This document shows positions 27,781 through 36,097 of a stretch of DNA of 64,000 bases, piece after piece; position 1 is the first letter of the stretch; each line of letters starts with the position of its first letter. The stretch spans positions 1,860,001 through 1,924,000 of the forward strand of contig NZ_CP126242.1 of the NCBI RefSeq assembly GCF_030142045.1. Reading direction: 5' to 3'. A model generated the notes under the pieces. The model had not been told where the DNA came from. It was given only the letters and a program-made list of their open reading frames with translations, and ran no database searches. The stretch comes from Arthrobacter sp. zg-Y919. GTDB taxonomy: Bacteria > Actinomycetota > Actinomycetes > Actinomycetales > Micrococcaceae. Position numbers and translations under genes: made by a program.

Positions 27781-27834
27781 TTGCCGGTCCTGGTTGACCG
27801 GTCCTGGTTGCCGGTCCTGGTTGACCGGTCCTCC
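27781..27834. repeat. Two tandem copies of a 27-bp unit
   Basis: The units 27781-27807 and 27808-27834 are identical; each consists of two similar 13-14 base parts (TTGCCGGTCCTGG and TTGACCGGTCCTGG). They begin directly after the esterase stop codon. Confidence 0.8.
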
Positions 27835-27919
27835 TGGCTTAACAGGGCGCACCGGTTCCCCCGCCTTGCTGGTTTTCGGCAGCCGGCCCTTCTCCACTGA
27901 GAACCAGCCCAAGCTGGTC

Positions 27920-29611
27920 CTAGAAGGGAGGTGGAGTTCCGGCCCACGCCTGCTCCGCCTTATCCCCTTTGGCATCGGAATCGATGAGATGAGTTTCGAT
28001 AGAGGCGCTTCCAGCGAAATCCCTGCTGTGCAGATATGCCTGCGTCTGGTAGACGCGTCCCATCGGGGACGTCCACTCGATGAGTCCCGGTGCAGGCTGG
28101 CGGGCCTTCCACAACCCCACGGTCTTGAGCCGGTGGTGCTTCCGGCACAGGTGCGCCAGGTTCCCGTGGCCCGTAGAACCTCCTTCGGCCCACGGCACCG
28201 TATGGTCGATTTCGCAGTTCGCCGCAGCCACACCGCACCCCGGGAACCTGCAGGTCCCGTCACGGGCCTGCAACCAGCGTTTGAGCGCCTGCGGGATCCT
28301 CCGCTGTCGGCCCACCGCCAGGATCTCCCCGTCTCCGTCCTGCAAGAGTCCTGTCCACCGGCCGGTATTCCGCAACAGCTCCCGGGCCACGTCGGCACCG
28401 ACGGGACCGTAACCGTTCAATTCCGCCGGCGCGTCCGAAAGACCCAGCAGTGATTCGGCCGAGATCAGCACCATCACTTCCGCCCGCAGCCCCTGGCCCG
28501 CCCACTCTTGTTCAGTTACAGGTGCTGGCGCCGACCCCAGTCCTTGTCCTGACTGTCCTGCTGGTGCCGGTGCTGGTGCTGGCGCTGACCCCTTCCTGGG
28601 CAGGGTGCCCCGCTCCGTCCCCGGCATGGCAGGTGCCGCAACGGAACGGGTCGGTTGGCCAGTCAAGGCGGAAACCAGAACATCGGCACGCAGCTGGTCC
28701 AAGGTCCGCCCATCCCCCGCAGCCTGCTCTCCCCGGGCGCAGGAGGTCAGCCCGTTGAAGATTCCGTGCGCGGCAGCAGCAGGTAGAAAAGCCGAAAGGA
28801 CACCGATCCCGTCCGGCATGTCTTCCACCCACACCCGCCGCTCCCTATGAGCAGTCCGGTGGCGCTCCGGTATGGTCTCCGGGAACATTCCCTCCCGCAT
28901 CCGACGGGCGGTCCGGTCGAACTGCGGGCCGGTCTTCCCCGGTGCCAGAGGCAGCAGTCTGGCCTCCAGCAGTTTCCCGTCCTCCGGCCGCAGGCCGCTG
29001 GTCTGCTCCACGACAGTGCGTGCCCTGCGGTAGTCGATGACACCGCGTTCCAGCTCTGACAAGGTCTCAGTGCACCGGGTGCTCAACTGCTCGGAATCCG
29101 CTACCAGCCGCTGCGCGGCAAGACCGGTCAGGCCCAGCAGGGCGCCAACCTCGGCCGCCGTGGCCCGCAGAATCCACTCGCCGGAGCCTTGCACCTCTGC
29201 AGAAGTGCCGCTCCCCGGCGTAGCGAGGTCAGGATACGGAGACTTGCCCAGGTTCACTGCGGTGAGTTCCATCAGCCGGTGCACAGTACGTGCCTGTTGC
29301 GCTTGAGCCCACGAGACCAAGGCACCGAGACGCTCCAGAACCTGCAATGCCGCTTCCTGGCCCAGTCCTGCGGGCTCCTGAAGCGAGAGCATGCCCATCA
29401 ATCCCGCCGGCAGAACCGTGCCGTCCGCCGGAACGTCACTCATAGACACACAGAACACCCCCGGCAACGCCAGCGGATCCTGCTCTGTCCAGTGGGATCC
29501 TGCTTCGTGAGCCCTGGCGTCTGTCCGGCCGGGCCGTGAGCGCGCGCCGGAACGACCATCAGCTGACGATCGTCGAGCGTAGCGTGCGTAACGCGTGGAG
29601 GGCTGTTCCAT
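27920..29611 (-). CDS. DUF222 domain-containing HNH endonuclease-like protein (13E12 type)
   Basis: This 563-residue protein has an N-terminal DUF222 region and a C-terminal HNH nuclease motif (DGTCRFPGCG, then CEIDHTVPWAEGG and NLAHLCRKHHRLK), which can bind zinc and cut DNA. Between them is an Ala/Pro/Gly-rich linker (about residues 325-365 here). Proteins of this type occur in many copies in actinobacteria and resemble mycobacterial 13E12 repeat proteins; their role is unclear. The start at 29611 (MEQPSTRYA) was chosen because GGTGGAATG lies upstream and the preceding 26 in-frame residues are unlike the family; a second possible start is 55 codons further in. Confidence 0.85.
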   Translation of the reverse strand: MEQPSTRYARYARRSSADGRSGARSRPGRTDARAHEAGSHWTEQDPLALPGVFCVSMSDVPADGTVLPAGLMGMLSLQEPAGLGQEAALQVLERLGALVSWAQAQQARTVHRLMELTAVNLGKSPYPDLATPGSGTSAEVQGSGEWILRATAAEVGALLGLTGLAAQRLVADSEQLSTRCTETLSELERGVIDYRRARTVVEQTSGLRPEDGKLLEARLLPLAPGKTGPQFDRTARRMREGMFPETIPERHRTAHRERRVWVEDMPDGIGVLSAFLPAAAAHGIFNGLTSCARGEQAAGDGRTLDQLRADVLVSALTGQPTRSVAAPAMPGTERGTLPRKGSAPAPAPAPAGQSGQGLGSAPAPVTEQEWAGQGLRAEVMVLISAESLLGLSDAPAELNGYGPVGADVARELLRNTGRWTGLLQDGDGEILAVGRQRRIPQALKRWLQARDGTCRFPGCGVAAANCEIDHTVPWAEGGSTGHGNLAHLCRKHHRLKTVGLWKARQPAPGLIEWTSPMGRVYQTQAYLHSRDFAGSASIETHLIDSDAKGDKAEQAWAGTPPPF

Positions 29612-29974
29612 AAGGTCATTCCACCAGCCCACTTTCCGACCAAATGCGTGCCCGGACCAAATGTGGACAACGCCAGCTGCACGTTCCATCGGGCGAACGT
29701 GTGGAGGAATAGTGGAAGGTGCTCGATTGCCCCAGCTCCGGGACTCCTCAGCCGTTAATGCTCAACAGATGGAGCATCCTGGGCCTCCCAGCCGCCAAGC
29801 CGCCAAGCCAGCGAGCCAGCCCAGCCCAGCCACGAGCCACCGTGCCGCCAAGCCAGCGAGCCAGCCCAGCCACCCAGCCACCCAGCCAGCCAGCGAGCCA
29901 GCGAGCCAGCGAGCCAGCGGAAGGGGAAATGGAGAGCAAGCTCACGGGCCAATCCCTACCCCCACCGCACCCGG
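29612..29974. other. Intergenic region holding an AGCC microsatellite
   Basis: This 363-base stretch between the Nudix gene and the HNH gene contains the repeat at 29788-29920 and little else. No reading frame in it has the features of a gene; the long frames crossing the repeat exist because the repeat has no stop codons. Confidence 0.6.
29788..29920. repeat. Degenerate tetranucleotide (AGCC) repeat
   Basis: About 130 bases are built from AGCC and its variants GAGCCAGC, CCAGCCCAGCC and GCCAAGCC. Larger blocks such as GCCGCCAAGCCAGCGAGCC recur inside it. Confidence 0.85.
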
Positions 29975-30706
29975 CTACTCAGTCCGCTCGTAGCGCCAGG
30001 ACGTTTTCTCCATCACCAGCCGGTGCCGCCCCGGCCCGGCAGCACCGGCGGATTCTCCGGCAGCACCGTCGTACTCCCCGTCGCCCTCCCAGACCAGGAC
30101 CGCAGCGGGTTCATGTCCGGCGAGAGGCCGGGTCCGGAAGGTTTCGGGCTCCGTCCCCGCGATCCGGGCAAGGGCTGCATCGGCAGACGCATCGGCGGCC
30201 AGCGAGTGCAGCGTGACCCAGGTAGGCGGCACCAGCTGCATCAGCCCGTTGCGGTGCCGGTCCAATGCCTCGGACGGGGAAAGCCAAAGGTAGTTGAGCA
30301 GCTCCCCCGGGTTGAGCCGCACCGCTCCGGCGGGAGCTTTCGCCGCAAAGAACCAGGTCTGGTAGCGCCGGGGAATGTTCGAGGGCGGAATCCAGCAGGA
30401 CAGCGGCACCAGGTCCTCCGGCCGCAGCACCAGCCCTGTCTCCTCCTCGGTCTCACGGACACCGGCACGGCGTGCCGCTTCCGCCTCGCCGCCGCCGTCG
30501 TCCCCGCCGCCGCCGTCGTCCTCGCCGCCGCCTTCAGCGACACTGCCGCCGTCGGCCCGGTCCTCCGGATCCACCCGCCCGCCGGGGAACACCCAGGCAC
30601 CGCCGAAGGAACCGGCCGTGGGCCGTTCCAGCAGCAGCACCTCGGGTCCGGCGCCGGAATCCCTCAGCAGTACGACAGTGGCCGCCGTACCGGTCAGTTC
30701 GCTCAT
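29975..30706 (-). CDS. Nudix hydrolase (NUDT7/19-like)
   Basis: This 243-residue protein has a Nudix motif split by an insert: GGRVDPED is followed by about 30 Gly/Asp/Glu-rich residues, then AARRAGVRETEEETGLVL. The Glu residues of REtEEETG bind the metal. The long insertion after GGRVDP is typical of the NUDT7/NUDT19-like group, but here it is unusually poor in complexity (GGGEDDGGGG). The start at 30706 (MSELTG) was chosen because the 46 upstream in-frame residues look non-coding. Substrates in the group include CoA and nucleotide-diphosphate compounds; this one is unknown. It is 55 bases downstream of the ABC transporter's ATPase gene on the same strand. Confidence 0.85.
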   Translation of the reverse strand: MSELTGTAATVVLLRDSGAGPEVLLLERPTAGSFGGAWVFPGGRVDPEDRADGGSVAEGGGEDDGGGGDDGGGEAEAARRAGVRETEEETGLVLRPEDLVPLSCWIPPSNIPRRYQTWFFAAKAPAGAVRLNPGELLNYLWLSPSEALDRHRNGLMQLVPPTWVTLHSLAADASADAALARIAGTEPETFRTRPLAGHEPAAVLVWEGDGEYDGAAGESAGAAGPGRHRLVMEKTSWRYERTE

Positions 30707-30761
30707 GTGCAGAGCATAACGAATACCGTCGGCGGCCACTCTAATAAGGGGCAGTGAAGGG

Positions 30762-31490
30762 CTAGAGCACCTTGGCCAGGAAGTCCTGCAGCCGGGGAGC
30801 CTGGGGACTGCCGAAGAGCAGTTCAGGGGTATTTTCCTCGACAATGTGGCCGTCGGCCATAAAGATCACGCGGTCAGCCACTTCGCGGGCGAAGCCCATT
30901 TCGTGGGTGACCACCACCATGGTCATACCTTCCCGGGCGAGGTCGCGGATAACCTGCAGCACTTCGCCCACCATTTCGGGGTCGAGGGCCGAGGTGGCCT
31001 CGTCGAAGAGCATGATGTCCGGCTGCATGGCCAGCGCACGGGCAATCGCCACGCGCTGCTTCTGGCCGCCGGAAAGCTGCGCCGGACGGGCGTTGGCCTT
31101 GTCGGACAGTCCCACCCGTTCCAGCAGTGCGAGGGCGGTCTTCCGGACCTCCGCCTTGGGTGCCTTCTTCAGCTGCACCGGGGCCAGCATGATGTTGTCC
31201 AGCACGGTCATGTGCGGGAACAGGTTGAAGTGCTGGAACACCATTCCGATGTGCTGGCGCACCTCGTTCAGGTTCACCTTGGGATCGGTGAGGTCGAAGT
31301 CATCAACCTTGACGGTGCCGCCCGTGATGTCTTCGAGCTTGTTCAGGCAGCGCAGGAACGTGGACTTGCCGGAGCCGGAGGGACCGATGACGCAGACCAC
31401 TTCGCCCTCGGCGACGCTGACGTCCAGGCCCTTGAGGACCTCGTTGGATCCGTAGGACTTCCGCAGACCAATGGTTTGGATCTTGCTCAC
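30762..31490 (-). CDS. Polar amino acid ABC transporter, ATP-binding protein (GlnQ-like)
   Basis: This 242-residue ATPase energises uptake of amino acids. It shows Walker [10 protein letters not shown] (residues 36-44), the Q-loop [16 protein letters not shown], signature LSGGQKQR, Walker [15 protein letters not shown] and the H-loop [15 protein letters not shown], all typical of the GlnQ/ArtP group. Its ATG overlaps the stop of the fused binding-permease gene by 4 bases. The substrate is not readable from the ATPase; glutamine, glutamate or arginine are usual. Confidence 0.93.
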   Translation of the reverse strand: MSKIQTIGLRKSYGSNEVLKGLDVSVAEGEVVCVIGPSGSGKSTFLRCLNKLEDITGGTVKVDDFDLTDPKVNLNEVRQHIGMVFQHFNLFPHMTVLDNIMLAPVQLKKAPKAEVRKTALALLERVGLSDKANARPAQLSGGQKQRVAIARALAMQPDIMLFDEATSALDPEMVGEVLQVIRDLAREGMTMVVVTHEMGFAREVADRVIFMADGHIVEENTPELLFGSPQAPRLQDFLAKVL

Positions 31491-32947
31491 TTGTTAAACC
31501 TCTTATCCAGGACGTCCGCCAGCTTGGTCAGCAGCGTAATGACGATGAAGTACAGGGCAGCCACAATGAGGAGAACCTCGGCAGTCCGAAAGTTCACCGC
31601 GTAGATCTGCTGGCCCTGGTAGGTCAGCTCCGCGAAACCGATGACGGCTAGCAGGGAGGTGTCCTTCAAGGTAATGACGAACTGGTTGATGAAAGAAGGC
31701 GTCATGATCTTGATGGCCTGCGGAATGATGACCTTCTGCATCGTCTTTCCATAGCCCAGGCCCAGGCTGCGTGCTGCTTCCATCTGGCCGGGGTCCACGG
31801 ACTGGATGCCGCCGCGGACAATCTCGGTCATGTAGGCGCCTGCGTTCAGGCTCAGGGTCAGCACACCGGCCGTGAGGACGTCCACCGGCTGGCCAATGAT
31901 CTGCGGCAGGCCGAAGTAGAAGAAGAACGCCTGGACCAGGACCGGGGTGCCGCGGAAGATGCTCACGTAAACAGTGGCGATCCCTCGCAGGATCTTCGAC
32001 GATCCCACCTTCAGGAAGCCGAAGAACACACCCAGGATGAGGGCGAAGAGCAGCGACAGCGCGGTGGCCAGCAGGGTCAGGCCCATGCCCTTGGCGAACG
32101 CGGGACCGTTGTCGGTAATCAGGGACCAGAAGCTGGAGTCCTTGGCGCCGGACTCCAGGTAGGTGTCCAGGATCTCGTCGTATTCGCCGCTTTCCTTCAG
32201 GTCGGCCAGGCCGTCGTTGAAGGCGGTAAGCAGCTCAGGGTTGGCACCCTTGTTGACCGCGAAGCCGTAGGAACTGCCGGCTTCCTTGTCGGTCACGGTC
32301 TTCAGGCCGTTGCCGGAAGCGACGCCGTAGGCCAGCACGGGGTAGTCATCAAACACGGCAACGGAACCGCCGGCTTTAACGTCGTCGTACATCTGGGCGG
32401 ACTGCGCAAAGGCGACCACTTCGAAGCCGTACTGGTCCTTGATGGACTCGGCGAAGGTCTGGCCTTCGGTGCCGGTCTTGACCGCTACGCGCTTGCCGCG
32501 CAGGTCCTCGTACCCGGTAACGTCGTCGTTGTTCTCCGCGACGGCCATCTGGATGCCGGACTCGAAGTACGGGTCCGAGAAGTCGAAGACCTGACGGCGC
32601 TCGTCCGTGATGGACATACCGGCGATGACGCCGTCCACCTGGTTGGACTGCAGCGACTGCAGTGCCGCGTCAAAGCCGAGGGACTGGATTTCGACATTGA
32701 AGCCCTCCTCCTCGGCGATCGCGTTGAGAAGATCCATATCGATGCCGACAAGTTCGCCGTTTTCACGGAACTCGAACGGTGCGAACGTGGTGTCGGTGCC
32801 GACGACGAAGGTCTCGCCCTCGACGCCGTCCGCTGCGACTGCTCCGGCCGCAGGAATCCCCAGCAGCAAAGCCAGGGTTGCGAGGAAGGTGGTCAGCGGT
32901 ACGGCCAGTTTAGCCGGGCCCTTTAAGGCCCGTTTGCCACTAAGCAA
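31487..32947 (-). CDS. Amino acid ABC transporter, fused substrate-binding and permease protein
   Basis: This 486-residue protein joins a periplasmic-type binding domain to its permease. Residues 1-39 are a signal/anchor, 45-270 are an SBP_bac_3 domain ([19 protein letters not shown], then [16 protein letters not shown]), and 285-480 form the membrane part with the EAA loop ([22 protein letters not shown]). Such fusions are known in Gram-positive bacteria, where they keep the receptor next to the channel. The binding pocket residues resemble glutamine/arginine binders, but the ligand is not certain. It lies between glnA and glnE, which fits a nitrogen-source transporter. Confidence 0.93.
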   Translation of the reverse strand: MLSGKRALKGPAKLAVPLTTFLATLALLLGIPAAGAVAADGVEGETFVVGTDTTFAPFEFRENGELVGIDMDLLNAIAEEEGFNVEIQSLGFDAALQSLQSNQVDGVIAGMSITDERRQVFDFSDPYFESGIQMAVAENNDDVTGYEDLRGKRVAVKTGTEGQTFAESIKDQYGFEVVAFAQSAQMYDDVKAGGSVAVFDDYPVLAYGVASGNGLKTVTDKEAGSSYGFAVNKGANPELLTAFNDGLADLKESGEYDEILDTYLESGAKDSSFWSLITDNGPAFAKGMGLTLLATALSLLFALILGVFFGFLKVGSSKILRGIATVYVSIFRGTPVLVQAFFFYFGLPQIIGQPVDVLTAGVLTLSLNAGAYMTEIVRGGIQSVDPGQMEAARSLGLGYGKTMQKVIIPQAIKIMTPSFINQFVITLKDTSLLAVIGFAELTYQGQQIYAVNFRTAEVLLIVAALYFIVITLLTKLADVLDKRFNK

Positions 32948-33057
32948 AGTAAACGTCTCCTAGCTCTTTCACTGCGGCCCACGCCGCAAATGCCCTCATA
33001 GAGACTACCTAGCGCAGTGGCAATGCAACGAACTGGAAAGGCCCTCAGGAGCGTGAC
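32948..33057. other. Short gap between glnE and the amino acid ABC operon
   Basis: Both flanking genes are on the minus strand. No convincing terminator for glnE or promoter with good spacing for the ABC operon was found in these 110 bases, and no GlnR box is visible. Confidence 0.4.
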
Positions 33058-36000
33058 CTAGGTCCCGTATCCGTAGAAGTAGCGTTCGAAAACGGCCCGG
33101 GCATGCCGGGTGAGCTTGAGGTAGTCCTCCTCAAGATCTCCGCCCTGACCTGCACCGTAACCGCACCAGCGGGCCACGGCGTCCAGTTCACGGCGGGAGG
33201 AGGGCAGCACGTCGGGGTTCCGTCCGCCCCGGATAACGTTTCCGCTTCGGACCCGGCTGGCCAGGAGCCAGGCCTGCCGCAGCGTATCGACGTCGACGGC
33301 GGGAAGCAGCCCCGCCGCCTCGATCGCGTCCAGGGCGGGAAGGGTGGACGTCGTGCGCATTTCGGGCACCCGCCGGGCATGCTGCAGCTGCAGCAGCTGG
33401 ACAAGCCACTCGACGTCGCTGAGCCCGCCGCGTCCAAGTTTGAGCTGCCGCGAGGGGTCGGCGCCCCGGGGCAGGCGTTCGGCCTCCACCCGGGCCTTGA
33501 TCCGGCGGATCTCCCGCACGTCCTTTTCCGTGGCCTCCTCCGGGTAGCGCACCGGGTCGACCAGGGCCATGAACTCCTCACCCAGGGCATCGCTGCCCGC
33601 CATCGGACGCGCCCTCAAAAGGGCCTGGGACTCCCAGATCAGCGACCACCGCTCGTAGTAGCCGCGGTAGGACTCCAGGCTGCGCACCAGCGGCCCCTGC
33701 CGTCCCTCGGGGCGCAGGCCGGCGTCGAGCACCAGGGTGCGCTCGGCCAGGACGGCCGGGGTGCACGGCTGCTGCAGGAAGGTGGAGATCTGGGAGACGA
33801 TCTTCTCCGCCTGGGCCTGGGCCGCCGACGGGTCGACGCCGGGCAGCGGGCGGTGGACATACATCACGTCCGCGTCGGAGCCGTAGCCGATCTCCCGTCC
33901 ACCCTGCCGGCCCATGGCAACCACCAGCAGGTCGGTGAGTTTCCCGCCGCTGTCGAACACCTCGGACTCGGCGACGTGCAGGGCTCCCAGTACGGCGGCC
34001 CGGTCGGCATCCGCCAGGGCGCGGCCGACCTCCTGCTGGCTGAGCAGGCCGGCACTGTCGGCAATGGCAATGCGCAGCATCTCCCGCCGCCGGATCAGCC
34101 GGATCAGCCGCATGGCTTCGCCGGGGCGGGGGTGGCGGGACATCTTCGACTGGATTTCCTGCCACTGGGTGTCGAAGGGCACGGGTGCCAGTTCCTTGTC
34201 CGAGGCCAGCCAGGCGGTGGATTCCGGCGAAACCTCGAGCAGGTCGGTAATGAACCGGCTGGACGACAGGATCGAGCACAGCCGCTCCCCCGCTGCTGAG
34301 GAATCGCGCAGCATCCCCAGGTACCAGTGCGTATCGCCCAGGTTTTCGCTGAGCCGCCGGAAACCCAGCAGACCGGCGTCGGGGTCCACGCCGTCGGCCA
34401 GCCAGGCGAGCAGCACTGGAAGCAGCTGCCGTTGCAGCGCTGCCCGCCTGCTTACCCCTACTGTGAGGGCTTCGATGTGGCGCATCGCACCCTTGGGGTC
34501 CGCATAGCCCAGTGCCGCGAGGCGTGCCTGGGCCGCCTCGGGGGTCAGCCGGACCTCGTCCGCGCTGAGGTTCGACGCCGTGCTCAGCAGCGGCCGGTAG
34601 AAAATGCTTTCGTGCAGCCGCCGCACCAGCCGTTTGGTGCGCTGCCACTGCTCCCGGAGGCGTTCCGCGCTGGGCCGTTCCGGGGACAGGGAACCGGCGC
34701 TGGACTTGGCCAGTGCCCGCAGCGCCTCTTCGTTCTCGGGCATCAGGTGGGTACGGCGCATGTGCACCATCTGGATCCGGTGCTCGAGCACCCGCAGGTA
34801 GCGGTAGGACGTGTCCAGTTCCCCGGCGTCGGTCCGTCCGATGTAGCCCGCGTCGCTGAGGGCCGCGATGGCAGCAGTGGTGGTGCGCACGCGCAGCGTT
34901 TCGTCCACCCGGCCGTGCACCAGCTGCAGCAGCTGGACGGTGAACTCGACGTCGCGCAGCCCGCCGCTGCCGAGCTTCAGCTGCCGTGCCTCTTCATGGG
35001 CGGGAATATTGTCCGTGACCCGGCGGCGCATGGCCTGCACCGATTCGACGAATCCATCACGTTCGGAACTGGTCCAGATCAAGGGAGCAACGGCTTCTTC
35101 GTAGCGCCGTCCCAGCTCCCGGTCTCCGGCCATGGCCCGGGCCTTCAGCAGTGCCTGGAACTCCCAGCTGTGCGCCCACCGCTGGTAATAGTTCAAGTAG
35201 GAGTCCAGGGTCCGCACCAACGGGCCGTCCTTGCCCTCCGGGCGCAGGTTGGTATCCACTTCCCAGAGCGGGGGCTCCGGTGCCGAGGCGTTGATGGCCC
35301 GGGAAATACCGGCAGCCAGCGCGGTCCCGACCGCGGAGGCCCGGTCTTCCGGCAGGCCGGAGGACTCGATCACGTACATAACGTCCACGTCGGAGATGTA
35401 GTTCAGCTCCTGGGCGCCGGCCTTGCCCATGCCGATGACCGCGAGGCGGACAGCGGAGATCTCCTCCGCCGGATAGCTGACCGCCAGCTCCGCACGGGAG
35501 ACTGCAAGGGCCGCCTCCAGTGCTGCGCCGGCAAGGTCGGCGAGCTCGCGCCCGGCCGCCGGAAGGTAGTCGGTGGGCGACGCCGCCCCGAGGTCCCGCA
35601 CCGCCAGATCCAGCAGGTGACGGCGGTACCGGGACCGCAGCGCCACGTAGGCCTCCGTGCCCGTCAGTCCGGCCACGGGTGCGGCGCCGGTGCCTGCATG
35701 CACGGCATCCAGCAGCGAGGCGCGCAGGGTCGGCTCGTCGGTGCTTCCCGGTTCGGCCCGCAGCTGCCGGTGCAGCACCCCGACATCCTCGGGATGGCGC
35801 ATCAGGAATTCCGCCAGGGCCTCGGAGGCACCCAGCAGGCGGAACAGGGCTTCGCTTTGTTCGGCACCGGCGTTCACCAGTTCCACCAGCTCCGGGGCAC
35901 GCCCGATCAGGCGCACCAGGGACTGGAGCGCGAGATCCGGATCGGCCGAGAAGTTGAACCCGGCAAACAGGGCATCCTCGTCCACGGCTTCCAGTTCCGC

Positions 36001-36072
36001 GGCGGCCAGGAAACGCGTGCTTTTTTCCAGGTCGCGGAAACCTGTGGCGATCAGCCGTCGGGTCAGGCTCAT
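33058..36072 (-). CDS. glnE: Bifunctional glutamine synthetase adenylyltransferase/deadenylylase
   Basis: This 1004-residue enzyme adds AMP to, and removes it from, the regulatory tyrosine of glutamine synthetase. Two nucleotidyltransferase domains are visible, with metal-binding motifs NYISDVDVMYV in the N-terminal half (removal domain) and GYGSDADVMYV in the C-terminal half (transfer domain), and helical regions between. Length fits actinobacterial GlnE. The start at 36072 (MSLTRRL) is set by GGAGG 7 nt upstream. It lies 25 bases after glnA2 on the same strand, so they are probably co-transcribed. Its target, GlnA with Tyr402, is encoded about 9 kb upstream in the window. Confidence 0.96.
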   Translation of the reverse strand: MSLTRRLIATGFRDLEKSTRFLAAAELEAVDEDALFAGFNFSADPDLALQSLVRLIGRAPELVELVNAGAEQSEALFRLLGASEALAEFLMRHPEDVGVLHRQLRAEPGSTDEPTLRASLLDAVHAGTGAAPVAGLTGTEAYVALRSRYRRHLLDLAVRDLGAASPTDYLPAAGRELADLAGAALEAALAVSRAELAVSYPAEEISAVRLAVIGMGKAGAQELNYISDVDVMYVIESSGLPEDRASAVGTALAAGISRAINASAPEPPLWEVDTNLRPEGKDGPLVRTLDSYLNYYQRWAHSWEFQALLKARAMAGDRELGRRYEEAVAPLIWTSSERDGFVESVQAMRRRVTDNIPAHEEARQLKLGSGGLRDVEFTVQLLQLVHGRVDETLRVRTTTAAIAALSDAGYIGRTDAGELDTSYRYLRVLEHRIQMVHMRRTHLMPENEEALRALAKSSAGSLSPERPSAERLREQWQRTKRLVRRLHESIFYRPLLSTASNLSADEVRLTPEAAQARLAALGYADPKGAMRHIEALTVGVSRRAALQRQLLPVLLAWLADGVDPDAGLLGFRRLSENLGDTHWYLGMLRDSSAAGERLCSILSSSRFITDLLEVSPESTAWLASDKELAPVPFDTQWQEIQSKMSRHPRPGEAMRLIRLIRRREMLRIAIADSAGLLSQQEVGRALADADRAAVLGALHVAESEVFDSGGKLTDLLVVAMGRQGGREIGYGSDADVMYVHRPLPGVDPSAAQAQAEKIVSQISTFLQQPCTPAVLAERTLVLDAGLRPEGRQGPLVRSLESYRGYYERWSLIWESQALLRARPMAGSDALGEEFMALVDPVRYPEEATEKDVREIRRIKARVEAERLPRGADPSRQLKLGRGGLSDVEWLVQLLQLQHARRVPEMRTTSTLPALDAIEAAGLLPAVDVDTLRQAWLLASRVRSGNVIRGGRNPDVLPSSRRELDAVARWCGYGAGQGGDLEEDYLKLTRHARAVFERYFYGYGT

Positions 36073-36097
36073 CGGTACCTCCGTCACGGGGACTCCC

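Noticed and set aside
27920..29611. HNH gene as part of a mobile element or homing endonuclease
   Set aside because: It has the DUF222-HNH form that is widespread as a free-standing actinobacterial gene; no terminal repeats, target duplications or interrupted host gene are seen.
29788..29920. CRISPR-like array
   Set aside because: Units are 4-20 bases with no unique spacers and no cas gene nearby.
29595..30216. Plus-strand frames crossing the AGCC repeat
   Set aside because: The repeat lacks stop codons in several frames, which makes long frames by chance; the products are low-complexity and there is no ribosome binding site.
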